A DNA stretch of 46,885 bases from contig JAFTMJ010000081.1 in NCBI GenBank assembly GCA_017452475.1, positions 1 through 46,885 on the forward strand, read 5' to 3'. This document shows positions 31,237 to 40,972 of the stretch, piece after piece. Made by a program: the position numbers and the translations under genes. Source of the DNA: Clostridia bacterium (lineage in GTDB: Bacteria; Bacillota; Clostridia; Oscillospirales; CAG-272). Under the pieces are notes generated by a model. That model worked only from the letters and a program-made list of their open reading frames with translations, made no database searches and was not told the origin of the DNA. Within the stretch, counting starts at the first letter, position 1, and each line of letters starts with the position of its first letter.

Positions 31237-33453
31237 TTAAATTCTATTTGATATTAAATATTCATCGTCTAATACGGTAATTTGCTTGTCAAGCTCTCTT
31301 TCATAATTTAAAAGTGACACCCTTCTCTTTTTCCAAAACGGTACAAAGCCAGTGGCAATCTTACCCGTTGAAATGTTAATATCTACCGTTTTATGAATAT
31401 TACATTCGTTTCTCGGAATATCGCTGAATTTAAAATATCCCTTGTATGATCTTAAGCCCCTTGGGTCGCACATACAGCTTTCTGTCGGTATCCCTCCCGA
31501 GTCAAAGCAAACATCACATTCATAAATTCCGCCGGGGCTTTCAAACCCCCTTGTTAAATCCAAATTTTCGTGGGCTTTTTTCATAATTGCATCAAATAAT
31601 GTGCATGATGGATTAACCAAGTAATTCAAAGGAGCAGGTGTGTCAAAGCCTGTCCACACACCGCAAACGTAATACGGTGTGTAGCCTACAAACCATTTGT
31701 CCTCATTTCCGCTTGAAGTTCCCGTTTTGCCTGCCGTATCAATACTGCCCTTAAGGCTTATACAGGAGGCGGTGCCCCTGTCAACCACACCCTTAAGCAT
31801 CATTGTCATAATGTAGGCATTTTCTCTGCTCATAACTCGATTCTTTTTAGGATTTTTTTCAAGAATACCGTTTCCAAAAGCATCCGTTACCTTAAGATAT
31901 GTTTTAGGTGATGAAATCTCGCCACCGTTAACAAAAGAACAATAGGCATTAGTTATATTTAGTAGGCTTTCACCGTAGGTAAGCTGACCTAAAGCAAGGC
32001 TTGCTTCATTTTTGTCCTTCGTCTCATCAACCGTAATACCCAAGCGTTTTAAATGATTAATTGAATTATCAATTCCTACATCCTTAAGCGCTTTAACCGC
32101 CACAGTGTTAATAGAATGCTCAACCGCATAGCTGATAGGAACTAAACCTCTGAACTTGTTTGGTGAGTTTTTAGGCCAATATCGGTCCTCGGTTAGCTTA
32201 AGCGGAGTGTCATCATATACACTTGAATAGTTAAATGCTCCGTTTTCAAGCCCTAAGGAATATACGGACAATGGCTTAATTACCGAGCCGGGAGGGCGCT
32301 TTGCATCAGTTGCACGGTTAAAAACTAAATTTCCGGTCTTTTCACCGGTTCCACCAACTAAGGCTAATACATCATTAGTATACGGGTCAATTATTACACA
32401 GCTCGACTGTGGATATTTCCCATTTTGGTGAGACATATATGCCATATAGCTCTTATATACCTCCTCTGCTTGCTTTTGTAAGGTCGGGTCAATGACGGAA
32501 TATATGTTAAAGCCACCCTTTAATATTAGGCCTCTAACCGCTGATTTCTTTAGGTTATACTTTTTGCTCATATCCGTGCTTATTTCATCTAACATAGCCT
32601 CCGTGTACCAGGAATATATTCCGCTGCTCCTGTTATTCTCCACTTGGCTGCTAACCCTTACCTCCTCTTGCCTTGCTTGCTCATATTCCTCCTTATCTAT
32701 ATATCCCTGCTCCCACATTAGCTGCAGCACCAATTCTCGGCGGCTTTTGTTATTTTCCATATTTGTGTACGGGTCATATTTCTTGGGGTTTTGAACAATT
32801 GAAGCTAAGGATGCACATTCAGCCAAGGTTAAGTCAGAAACATCCTTACAAAAATAAAGCTTCGATGCCGCCTGAACGCCATAGCAATTCTGCGACATAT
32901 AAACTACATTTAAATAAGACTCAAGTATTTCATTTTTACTTAAATTTTTTTCTATATTTCTTGCCCGAAATATCTCCTCAAGCTTTCTTTTTGGTGAAAT
33001 TGAGTTATCTCCTGTAACATTTTTTATAAGCTGTTGCGTGATTGTAGAGCCACCGTAACCGCTTTTATCAAACTTAAAAATATAGTTTAAAAATGCCTTT
33101 GCAGTACGCATCCAATCAACACCCTTATGCTCATAAAAGCGCTTATCCTCAACAGCAATAAATGCGTTTTTCAGGTTTGATGGCATATCGTAAATCGATT
33201 TCCATTCGCTTTTTTCTAAAAAAAGCTCCTCTTCCTTTAGCTCAACAGGTATGCCTACTCTGTTTTGTCTATCATCATATTCATAGTAGTATATCTTTGT
33301 TGAGGAAGTACCTTTGCTTTTAAATAAAGAAATGTCAACTTCCTTATCAAGATTTGCATAAACATATATTCCAAAAGAAATAATTAAAACAATACTTAAA
33401 ATTAATACTGTAATCAAAATTTTAGCAAGGGCAGATTTTTTCTTTTCCTTCAA
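31237..33453 (-). CDS. Class A penicillin-binding protein (PBP1a type)
   Basis: 738 aa bifunctional enzyme. One N-terminal membrane helix (about 10-32) is followed by a GT51 glycosyltransferase (about 75-245: AVEDKRFYEHKGVDW with the catalytic Glu, GGSTITQQLIKN, RKLEEIFRA) and a transpeptidase (about 330-640) with SVIK (PPGSVIKPLS, about 395), HSIN for SxN (about 455), and KTGTS (about 575). The C-terminal tail has four Cys in CDVCFDSGGIPTESCMC. It polymerises and cross-links peptidoglycan. The start codon is TTG at 33453, eight bases after GAGGTG. Confidence 0.95.
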   Translation of the reverse strand: MKEKKKSALAKILITVLILSIVLIISFGIYVYANLDKEVDISLFKSKGTSSTKIYYYEYDDRQNRVGIPVELKEEELFLEKSEWKSIYDMPSNLKNAFIAVEDKRFYEHKGVDWMRTAKAFLNYIFKFDKSGYGGSTITQQLIKNVTGDNSISPKRKLEEIFRARNIEKNLSKNEILESYLNVVYMSQNCYGVQAASKLYFCKDVSDLTLAECASLASIVQNPKKYDPYTNMENNKSRRELVLQLMWEQGYIDKEEYEQARQEEVRVSSQVENNRSSGIYSWYTEAMLDEISTDMSKKYNLKKSAVRGLILKGGFNIYSVIDPTLQKQAEEVYKSYMAYMSHQNGKYPQSSCVIIDPYTNDVLALVGGTGEKTGNLVFNRATDAKRPPGSVIKPLSVYSLGLENGAFNYSSVYDDTPLKLTEDRYWPKNSPNKFRGLVPISYAVEHSINTVAVKALKDVGIDNSINHLKRLGITVDETKDKNEASLALGQLTYGESLLNITNAYCSFVNGGEISSPKTYLKVTDAFGNGILEKNPKKNRVMSRENAYIMTMMLKGVVDRGTASCISLKGSIDTAGKTGTSSGNEDKWFVGYTPYYVCGVWTGFDTPAPLNYLVNPSCTLFDAIMKKAHENLDLTRGFESPGGIYECDVCFDSGGIPTESCMCDPRGLRSYKGYFKFSDIPRNECNIHKTVDINISTGKIATGFVPFWKKRRVSLLNYERELDKQITVLDDEYLISNRI

Positions 33454-33531
33454 AAAAATTCACCTCTTTTCGTATACAAAATTATTATTTGCACAATAAT
33501 ATCTCATATACGGCAAAAAGGAGTTTAAAAT

Positions 33532-33912
33532 ATGGAACAAGAATACGAAAATAGCCAATTTATCAATAAAAAACACTTTGTTTTATCAATGATTTTACTT
33601 GTTGCATTAATGATAACACTGTTCTTATCTGTTTTTATTGCGTTAAACGGTAAAATTACAAATTCAAATCAAGTAATTAAAGAGGTAACCGTCCCTGTAT
33701 ATAAGGATGTAGAGACAGTAACTCCCGATTATGTAAGCTATACTGTAAAAGCATTTGACGGAAAAGTAGGGGTTTATAAAAACGATGATTTTCAATACAC
33801 CTTAGACATTTATGTATTTACCTTACCCAAAGAAGATCAAAAGCTCTTGAACCAAGGCATTTTAGCTACCTCAGAGCAAGAGCTTAATGATATTTTATCA
33901 GCTTATTATTGA
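33532..33912 (+). CDS. BofC-like membrane-anchored protein
   Basis: 126 aa. A short cytoplasmic end and a membrane helix (about 17-40) are followed by an extracytoplasmic domain. The C-terminal half (YTVKAFDGKVGVYKNDDFQ ... LPKEDQKLLNQGILATSEQELNDIL) resembles the C-terminal domain of BofC, the forespore protein that restrains SpoIVB signalling to pro-sigma-K processing. This resemblance is from memory of the motif YxIKEYxGKIAVF...LPxxDxxxLxxGI and needs a profile search. AAGGAG before the ATG. Divergent from the PBP gene; its last 7 bases overlap the convergent dnaE end. Confidence 0.6.
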   Translation: MEQEYENSQFINKKHFVLSMILLVALMITLFLSVFIALNGKITNSNQVIKEVTVPVYKDVETVTPDYVSYTVKAFDGKVGVYKNDDFQYTLDIYVFTLPKEDQKLLNQGILATSEQELNDILSAYY

Positions 33913-36900
33913 TCCTTCAAAATTACGGCATCGGCGCCAAGAATAGCTTTTAATGCGCCAACAATTTCGGAAGAAGCTGTTATGGTTAAGCCGGATGCCT
34001 TTACATATTTCTTTGCTTTATTGTCAAAGAAAATTATTTCAGTGTCACCCGAATATTCCTTTAATAACTCAATTATCTCTGTAACCAAAGGTGCGTCAAT
34101 GCTTTCGACCTTTAAATAGAGCTTTGAGCTAATCTTTTTTGCCATTTCAAACTCTGTGTTTGAAGTAACCGTTTTGCAGGTATTTAAAATGACCTTTGGC
34201 TGCTCCTCATCCTTTAAGCTAATTTGACCTTCAACAAAAATCACATTGTCAACGGTCAAAACAGATGAGTAATTATCAAAAGCTTTTGGGAAAACGATTA
34301 GCTCAATTTCACCGTAAGAGTCGGATATTTTGATAAATGCCATATTGTCATCATTTTTTGTTTTCTTTACCGTACGCGAGGTGATAAGACCGGCTATTGA
34401 AACCTGCTTTCTGTCAGTTAATTCCTCATCCGCCAGAATATCGCTGATTTCTCTTGGCTTTAACACTGACAAATGCTTATCATAAGAGTCAAGAATATGT
34501 CCTGAAAAGCAAAGCCCAAGCACATCTCTTTCGTAAAGAAGCAGGTCCTTCATCGGAAATTCTTCTAGATCGGGATAGGAAATTTTTGGTATAGTGCCTG
34601 CTACCTCCTCACCTGACATTAGCTGTGTTATATCAAGCTGACCGTTGGCGGTAGTTTTGGAAATGCTGTGTGCGCCGTCAATTGCCGCCTCATAAACTCT
34701 AAACAGCTGTGACCTATATTTACCAAGGGAGTCAAAGGCACCGGCTTTAATTAAGGACTCAACCTGCCTCTTATTAATATCGGCATCCTTTAAGCGGTAT
34801 ATGAAATCATCAAAATCCTTATATTTGCCGCCTGAGAGCCTTTCTTCAACAATAGAATTGATAAAATTCCTACCCACATTCTTTATTGCTAAAAGACCGA
34901 ACCTAATATTATTGTCTTCAACAGAAAAAGTAACATCACTAAAGTTAATATCAGGTGGCAAAACCTTAATTCCAACCTTACCGCACTCATCAATATAGTC
35001 AGTCATCTTATCTGTTGAGCCAAGCACAGAGGTGATTAATGAGGCATAATATTCCTTGGGGTAATTTGCCTTAAGATAAGCAGTTCTGTAAGAAATAAAG
35101 GCATATGCCGCTGCGTGTGACTTGTTAAACGCATACTTTGCAAAGCTTTCCATTTCGTTAAAAAGCTCAGTAGCCGTTTCCTTGCCAAGCCCGTTTTCCA
35201 TAGCACCGCTTATAAATACTTCTCTTTCCTTTATAAGCTCGTCAACCTTCTTTTTAGACATTGCCCTGCGGACAATATCTGCCCTGCCATATGAATACCC
35301 CGCAACCTTACTGAATATTTGCATAACCTGCTCTTGGTATACTATACAACCGTAGGTTGACTTTAAAATGGGTTCTATCAATGGTGTTTTATAAACAATC
35401 TTTGATTTATCGTGCCTACGCTCAATGTATTGCGGAATTGAGTCCATAGGACCGGGGCGGTAGAGCGCTATTGTGGCAATTATGTCCTCAATGCTCTCTG
35501 GCTGAAGCTTTGTTAGCACCTGCTTCATTCCGGCTGACTCAAGCTGAAAAACACCGTCGGTTCTGCCCGAAGAAATAAACCTGTATGTTTTCTTATCATC
35601 AAGAGGGACACGCTCAACGCTGAAATCGGGCTCTTTTTTGCGAATAATTTTTTCAGTGTCAGCAATAATTGTTAGATATCTCAATGCCAAGAAATCGAAC
35701 TTTAAAAGCCCTAATTTTGCCACAGTATCCATATCATACTGCGTCACGGCAACACCGCCGTTTGTGGCAAGGGGTAAATATTCAACTATTGGCTTGTCTG
35801 TTATTACAACTCCTGCCGCATGGGTTGATGCGTGCCTTGGCATACCCTCAAGGGCTATTGCCGTATCAAAAAGCTTTTTAATATTGTTATCGTTATTGTA
35901 AAGCGTTTTAAGCTCAGCAACCTCATTTAATGCCTCAGGCAAGCTTACATTAAGTCGTCTCGGAATTAGCTTGGAAATCATATCCACATCATTATATGGA
36001 ATTTCAAGAACTCTTCCAACATCCTTAATTGCCGCCTTTGCCGCCATTGTACCAAAGGTTACGATTTGCGCCACATGGTCACTTCCGTACTTTCTCTTTA
36101 CATACTCAATAACCTCATCGCGTCTTTCATAGCAAAAGTCGGTATCAATATCAGGCATACTAACTCTTTCAATATTTAAAAAGCGCTCAAACAAAAGGTC
36201 AAATTTAATAGAATCTACATCGGTAATTCCAAGCAAAAAGGCAACCAAGCTACCGGCACCGGAGCCTCTGCCGGGACCTGCGGGTATGTCGTTGCTTTTT
36301 GCAAAATTTATAAAATCCCAAACGATTAAAAAGTAATCGTTATACCCCATTGTATCAATAACGGACAGCTCATACTCTATTCGTTCCCTATATTCCTTTT
36401 CGGGATGGTCGCTAGTATAAACAATTTTGCCGTCAGTCAGCCTTTTTTCAAGACCTCTGTAAGCAAGGGTGCTTAGATATTCCTTTGATGTAATTCCGGT
36501 TGGTAAAATATATTTAGGTAGCTTTGTTATACCGAATTCAAAATCAAAATTACATTTGTCCGCAATCTTTCCCGTATTTTCGATAGCTTCTTTAACACTG
36601 CCGAACAGTGAAAGCATTTCATCTTCGCTCTTTAGATAGAACTCATTAGTCGGAAACATAGAGCCCTTGCCCTTGGAGATGGTGGTGTTCATCTGCACCG
36701 ACATTAAAACAGTTTGCAGGTACGCATCCTCTTTTTGCAAATAATGAACATCATTTGTACATACAAGCTGTGTATCGGTTTCCTTGGCTAATTCAATAAG
36801 AGTTGCATTAACCTCCTTCTGTTCATCAATACCGTGGTTTTGCAGCTCCAAATAATAGTCATCCCTGCCGAAAATTTCCTTCATTTTGTCGATGTGCTTT

Positions 36901-37367
36901 TTGGCGCCTGCAATGTCACCTGCAAGTATTGCTGAGGGAATATAACCTGCTAAGCACGCGGAGAGGGCAATTAATCCCTCACTATGCTCACTAAGGATAT
37001 CAATATCTATTCTCGGCTTAACATAAAAGCCATCAGTATATCCGCTTGAAACGAGGAAAGAAAGGTTTTTGTATCCGGTTTCGTTTTTGGCAAGTAAGAC
37101 CAAATGATAATACGGGGAGTTATTAACCCTAATCTTTTCAAATCGTGAGCCCGGGGACACATATACCTCGCACCCGATTATAGGCTTGATTCCCTCGTCC
37201 TTGCAAGCCTTATAAAATTCAACGGTGCCAAACATGTTACCGTGGTCAGTAATAGCAACTGCCCTTTGTCCGAGCGCCTTGACCGCCCTTGGTATATCCT
37301 TAATTCGGCAAGCACCGTCAAGCAAGCTGTACTCACTGTGGAGGTGCAAATGTACAAAATTTGACAT
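33906..37367 (-). CDS. dnaE: DNA polymerase III subunit alpha (DnaE)
   Basis: 1153 aa. N-terminal PHP domain (HLHSEYSLLDGACRI, about 6), then the palm with the catalytic Asp pair in PDIDTDF (about 403-409), fingers with GPGRGSGAGS and RPGPMD, and a C-terminal OB fold (about 990-1070, VSIAGLITSRTVKKTKNDDNMAFIKI). Firmicutes carry both PolC and DnaE; this is the DnaE type without an inserted proofreading exonuclease. AAGGAT lies upstream of the ATG. Follows whiA by 14 bases, in the murB-whiA-dnaE order. Confidence 0.97.
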   Translation of the reverse strand: MSNFVHLHLHSEYSLLDGACRIKDIPRAVKALGQRAVAITDHGNMFGTVEFYKACKDEGIKPIIGCEVYVSPGSRFEKIRVNNSPYYHLVLLAKNETGYKNLSFLVSSGYTDGFYVKPRIDIDILSEHSEGLIALSACLAGYIPSAILAGDIAGAKKHIDKMKEIFGRDDYYLELQNHGIDEQKEVNATLIELAKETDTQLVCTNDVHYLQKEDAYLQTVLMSVQMNTTISKGKGSMFPTNEFYLKSEDEMLSLFGSVKEAIENTGKIADKCNFDFEFGITKLPKYILPTGITSKEYLSTLAYRGLEKRLTDGKIVYTSDHPEKEYRERIEYELSVIDTMGYNDYFLIVWDFINFAKSNDIPAGPGRGSGAGSLVAFLLGITDVDSIKFDLLFERFLNIERVSMPDIDTDFCYERRDEVIEYVKRKYGSDHVAQIVTFGTMAAKAAIKDVGRVLEIPYNDVDMISKLIPRRLNVSLPEALNEVAELKTLYNNDNNIKKLFDTAIALEGMPRHASTHAAGVVITDKPIVEYLPLATNGGVAVTQYDMDTVAKLGLLKFDFLALRYLTIIADTEKIIRKKEPDFSVERVPLDDKKTYRFISSGRTDGVFQLESAGMKQVLTKLQPESIEDIIATIALYRPGPMDSIPQYIERRHDKSKIVYKTPLIEPILKSTYGCIVYQEQVMQIFSKVAGYSYGRADIVRRAMSKKKVDELIKEREVFISGAMENGLGKETATELFNEMESFAKYAFNKSHAAAYAFISYRTAYLKANYPKEYYASLITSVLGSTDKMTDYIDECGKVGIKVLPPDINFSDVTFSVEDNNIRFGLLAIKNVGRNFINSIVEERLSGGKYKDFDDFIYRLKDADINKRQVESLIKAGAFDSLGKYRSQLFRVYEAAIDGAHSISKTTANGQLDITQLMSGEEVAGTIPKISYPDLEEFPMKDLLLYERDVLGLCFSGHILDSYDKHLSVLKPREISDILADEELTDRKQVSIAGLITSRTVKKTKNDDNMAFIKISDSYGEIELIVFPKAFDNYSSVLTVDNVIFVEGQISLKDEEQPKVILNTCKTVTSNTEFEMAKKISSKLYLKVESIDAPLVTEIIELLKEYSGDTEIIFFDNKAKKYVKASGLTITASSEIVGALKAILGADAVILKDQ

Positions 37368-37381
37368 ATCCGTATCCTTTC

Positions 37382-38248
37382 TTAATCTTTGTTTTCAAAT
37401 TCATTATAATACTCCAATATCTTTTCAAGCCTATGATAGACGCCTGATTTTGATATGGGAGGAGAAAATTGCTTGCCAAGCTCGGTGAAGCTCAGCTCCT
37501 TATGCTCTATTCGCTTTACTGCCATTTCACGCAAATGCTCAGGCAAACGATTAATGGCTTCAGCTTCAATCATTTGCTCAATAACGGTGTTATACTTATT
37601 TGATGCCAAAATTGATTTATTAATATTAGCAGCATCACAATTTGTTACCCTATTAGCGTTATTTATAAGCTCTTTATTAATCTTGCTATTCATTATATCA
37701 AATGCCAAAGACGTGGCACCAATGCTTGCAAAAAAATCCTCAATAGCCTCGCTTCTCTTTAAATAAAGGACGAACTTATCGTTTCTTTTTGTTCTAAGCG
37801 GCTGAATTCCAACATCATTAAGAACGCAAAATATCTGTTCTGCCTTGTCTTCATTATTAAAAACCAGCTCCAAACGGTATGATTTATTAGGGTCATTAAC
37901 CGTTCCGCAAGCAAGAAAAACACCGCGTAAAAACATTTCCTTGCAGCGTCCGCACCGCAACACATTCTTTTTTATCTTTTCATAGCTCTCATATCTTAAA
38001 AAGCTATTTGAAATCATTATTCTGTTTTTTTCATATTTATATTCAAATTCCTTTTTAACTGACAATTGCTCGCATAGACTGACAAAATGCTGACCTATCT
38101 CGTGATTTAAGCATTTTAGCGACACCGTGCCATCATAAACTTCACCGCAAAACAAAATGCCGTAAAGCAAGGAATAACCGCAACAGCTTTTAAGCCTTGC
38201 ACCGTATTCAGTTAATTCTTTCTTTACACGCTTTGCAAAGGAAATCAT
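37382..38248 (-). CDS. whiA: DNA-binding protein WhiA
   Basis: 288 aa. N-terminal LAGLIDADG-like domain (SCCGYSLLYGILFCGEV; LRGVFLACGTVNDPNKSYRLEL) without nuclease residues, joined to a C-terminal WhiA HTH (about 245-285, LSFTELGKQFSPPISKSGVY). Regulates sporulation in actinomycetes and chromosome segregation/division in Bacillus. AGGTGA lies just upstream. It normally follows rapZ (yvcJ) and yvcK; here it directly follows murB with a 7-base gap. Confidence 0.95.
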   Translation of the reverse strand: MISFAKRVKKELTEYGARLKSCCGYSLLYGILFCGEVYDGTVSLKCLNHEIGQHFVSLCEQLSVKKEFEYKYEKNRIMISNSFLRYESYEKIKKNVLRCGRCKEMFLRGVFLACGTVNDPNKSYRLELVFNNEDKAEQIFCVLNDVGIQPLRTKRNDKFVLYLKRSEAIEDFFASIGATSLAFDIMNSKINKELINNANRVTNCDAANINKSILASNKYNTVIEQMIEAEAINRLPEHLREMAVKRIEHKELSFTELGKQFSPPISKSGVYHRLEKILEYYNEFENKD

Positions 38249-38255
38249 ATTTCAC

Positions 38256-39152
38256 CTATTCTATATAAATTATTTCTTCTTCCAAATTAATTTTATACTG
38301 CTCGTTAACCTTACGCTTAACAATTTCAATCAAATCATTAACATCGGCAGCAGTTGCGCCTCCGATGTTTACGATAAAGCCTGCGTGCTTTGTTGAAACT
38401 TGGGCGCCGCCCACTGTGTAGCCCTTTAAATTTAAGCTATCAATCATTTGTGAAGCATAGCCCTGCTCAGGCTTAATAAATGCGCTTCCTGCGCTTGGCA
38501 GATTAAGCGGTTGGGCTTCCCTCCGCCTTGATATATTATCATTCATTTTATCGTAAATTTCGCTTTTAGAGCCCTTTTGAAGCTCGAATTTTGATAAAAT
38601 CAAAATTAAACGGGACTTTCTGAACACAGAGCTTTTTACGGAAAAGATATGCTCCGCATTTGATAAAACAACCAGCTTGTCACTGCAAATATCGTATGCT
38701 AAGCTCTCTTTAAGCACAGTAGAAATATCGGAACCAAAGGCAGAAGCATTCATTGCCACAGCGCCGCCTACTGTGCCGGGGATGCCGTACGAAAATTCCA
38801 AGCCGCAAAGCTCCTCGTCAAATGCAAATTTAGAAACCTTTGTAATGGGAGCACCACACTCTGCAACCACCAAATTATTTTCTCTTGATATGCTATTCAG
38901 CTTGCTTGTAGCAATTATGGCACCGTCATAAAAGCCATCGGTAAAATAGCAATTACTGCCGTTGCCAATTACAACGAACTTATCATTTTTTAAAATCCGA
39001 AGAATATCAATTAACTGCCGACGGTTTTTTGGAAAAATCACAATTTTGGCATCTCCGCCTATACGGAATGTAACAAGCTCTGAGGTGCTGTAATTTTCCT
39101 TAAATTCAACACCGTTTTTCTCCAAATAGTGTAAAAGACTTCGATAATTCAT
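38256..39152 (-). CDS. murB: UDP-N-acetylenolpyruvoylglucosamine reductase
   Basis: 298 aa, FAD-dependent. Makes UDP-MurNAc from the enolpyruvyl intermediate. FAD-binding VIGNGSNCYFTDG (about 62-74), GIPGTVGGAVAMNASAFG (about 122-139), catalytic Ser region LPSAGSAF (about 220), and the VSTKHAGFIVN block (about 253) are present. This is the shorter type II layout typical of Firmicutes. GGAG lies seven bases before the ATG. Probably starts the murB-whiA-dnaE unit. Confidence 0.95.
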   Translation of the reverse strand: MNYRSLLHYLEKNGVEFKENYSTSELVTFRIGGDAKIVIFPKNRRQLIDILRILKNDKFVVIGNGSNCYFTDGFYDGAIIATSKLNSISRENNLVVAECGAPITKVSKFAFDEELCGLEFSYGIPGTVGGAVAMNASAFGSDISTVLKESLAYDICSDKLVVLSNAEHIFSVKSSVFRKSRLILILSKFELQKGSKSEIYDKMNDNISRRREAQPLNLPSAGSAFIKPEQGYASQMIDSLNLKGYTVGGAQVSTKHAGFIVNIGGATAADVNDLIEIVKRKVNEQYKINLEEEIIYIE

Positions 39153-39211
39153 ACAGGTTCTCCATTCAGCTTATTTGCTAAATTTTATGAAAAACCTTTA
39201 AAATTAAGCAC

Positions 39212-39243
39212 AAACACGCACCTAAATATAAGGCTGCGTGTTT
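39212..39243 (-). terminator. Terminator-like hairpin after recN
   Basis: Nine-bp perfect stem AAACACGCA / TGCGTGTTT (39212-39220 with 39235-39243) plus an inner CCT/AGG pairing. Four bases after the recN stop. The T-run on the minus strand is short (TTTGTGC), so termination may be partial, with read-through into murB. Confidence 0.5.
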
Positions 39244-39247
39244 TACT

Positions 39248-40960
39248 TTATATTTCCTTAAGTAACTCGGTTGATTGAGAAATAAGCTCCTTTGCAGCAT
39301 CGAATTGCTTTTCTGTCAAATCAATACCGCCAATAATCCTTGCAATTTCATCAATCCTGCCCTGCTCATTAAGCAAAACAACGCTTGTTTCCGCTCTGCC
39401 GTCAATTTCATTTTTCTTAATAAAATAATGGTTTTGGGCAAGCGCCGCAATCTGCGCGGAATGCGTTACGCAGAAGGTTTGCGTGCTCTTTGATATTTTA
39501 GCAAGCTTTACACCGATTTTCTGTGATGTGCTACCGGACACTCCCGTATCAATTTCGTCAAAAATAACAGTATGAGCGCCGTTTTTCTCTGAAACAGTAC
39601 TTTTCAAAGCAAGCATAATTCTTGCAAGCTCGCCGCCCGACGCAATTTTATTCATAGGCGCAAGCTCCTCGCCAACATTGGTCGCAATTAGAAACTCAAC
39701 ATCATCATATCCTAAGCTGTTAAGCACACTTTTTCCGTCCTTTTCACACTGCTGAACCTCAATCTTGAAGCAAACCTTAGGCATATCCAAATATTCAAGA
39801 TTATCCTTTACAAGCTTACTAAGTCTGTGTGAAGCGCTAACCCTTGCTTCGTGTAGCTTTTCAGCAACCGTACAAGCGCTTGCATAAATGCTCTTATATT
39901 CAAATTTCAAATCCTGTATTAAATTTTCTGAATTTTCAAATTGACTCAGCTTGTTTTCGGCATTTTCTCTAAATGCCAATACTTCTTCAATACTACCGCC
40001 ATACTTTCTTTCAAGCCTTTGAATTAAAGCAAGCCTATCTTCAACTAAATCAAGCTGCCTTTGTGGGTCATCTACACCTTCAAAAGCTCCAAATTCTTTC
40101 GCTCTTTCAGCAATATCCTCAAGCTCATATTTAAAGTCATTAAGCTTGTCACATAGTTCCTGCGCCTCAGGAACCACATCAACAATTCTGTTCAATGCCT
40201 CCATCGCCTTGGTTACCAATGAGGAAGCGCTAATTCCGCTTTCGTTTTGTAAAAGCGCTTTGTAAACAGTAGATGTGTTTTTTATGAGCTTTTCAGCGCC
40301 CTTAAGCCTGTTTCTTAATTCTAAAAGCTTTTCTTCCTCATCAATATCCTTTAGCTTCGCGGCAGAAATCTCCTTAATTTGATAGTTAAGGATATCAACC
40401 ATAGTATCCTTCTGCTTTGTTTCCTCCGTTAGCTTGTTTAACTGAGCTTTGATGGAGGTTAGCTTGGAATATAGCTGAGAATATTCATTTATAGCATCAT
40501 CGTGATTGGCATATTCATCAAGAAGCTTAATATGGTTAGCCTTGTTTATAAAGCTCTGATTTTCATTTTGACCGTGAATATTAATAAGCTTTATGCCAAC
40601 CGCCTTTAGCTGTGTTAAGGTTGCAGGGGAAGAATTAATTTTTATAATGCTCCTGCCGTCAAGAGAAAAGCTCCTGTAAATTGAAAACGAATCATCCCTG
40701 TCATAATTCACGCCTAACTCATCACACAAGGAATATACATCATCATTTACATTTGAAAAAATAGCAGAAACAACGGCACGCTCTTGCCCGTGTCGTATCA
40801 TATCCTTTGATGTTTTTGCCCCAAGCAAGCAGTTAATGCTGTCAATAATAATTGACTTGCCGGCTCCGGTTTCGCCTGTGAGAACATTAAAGCCGTTATC
40901 AAAGGTTAAATCAAGCTTTTTTATCACGGCAATATTTTCAATATGCAAAAAATCAAGCAT
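39248..40960 (-). CDS. recN: DNA repair protein RecN
   Basis: 570 aa SMC-like ATPase. Walker A GETGAGKS (29-36), a long coiled-coil middle (about 160-380), then signature GGELARIMLALK and Walker B IFDEIDTGVSG (about 455-480) and the CVTHSAQIAA switch. Acts early at double-strand breaks. AGGAG lies five bases before the ATG. Follows argR as in Bacillus, but spoIVB and spo0A, its usual Firmicute neighbours downstream, are absent here. Confidence 0.96.
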   Translation of the reverse strand: MLDFLHIENIAVIKKLDLTFDNGFNVLTGETGAGKSIIIDSINCLLGAKTSKDMIRHGQERAVVSAIFSNVNDDVYSLCDELGVNYDRDDSFSIYRSFSLDGRSIIKINSSPATLTQLKAVGIKLINIHGQNENQSFINKANHIKLLDEYANHDDAINEYSQLYSKLTSIKAQLNKLTEETKQKDTMVDILNYQIKEISAAKLKDIDEEEKLLELRNRLKGAEKLIKNTSTVYKALLQNESGISASSLVTKAMEALNRIVDVVPEAQELCDKLNDFKYELEDIAERAKEFGAFEGVDDPQRQLDLVEDRLALIQRLERKYGGSIEEVLAFRENAENKLSQFENSENLIQDLKFEYKSIYASACTVAEKLHEARVSASHRLSKLVKDNLEYLDMPKVCFKIEVQQCEKDGKSVLNSLGYDDVEFLIATNVGEELAPMNKIASGGELARIMLALKSTVSEKNGAHTVIFDEIDTGVSGSTSQKIGVKLAKISKSTQTFCVTHSAQIAALAQNHYFIKKNEIDGRAETSVVLLNEQGRIDEIARIIGGIDLTEKQFDAAKELISQSTELLKEI

Positions 40961-40972
40961 TGTGACTCCTAA

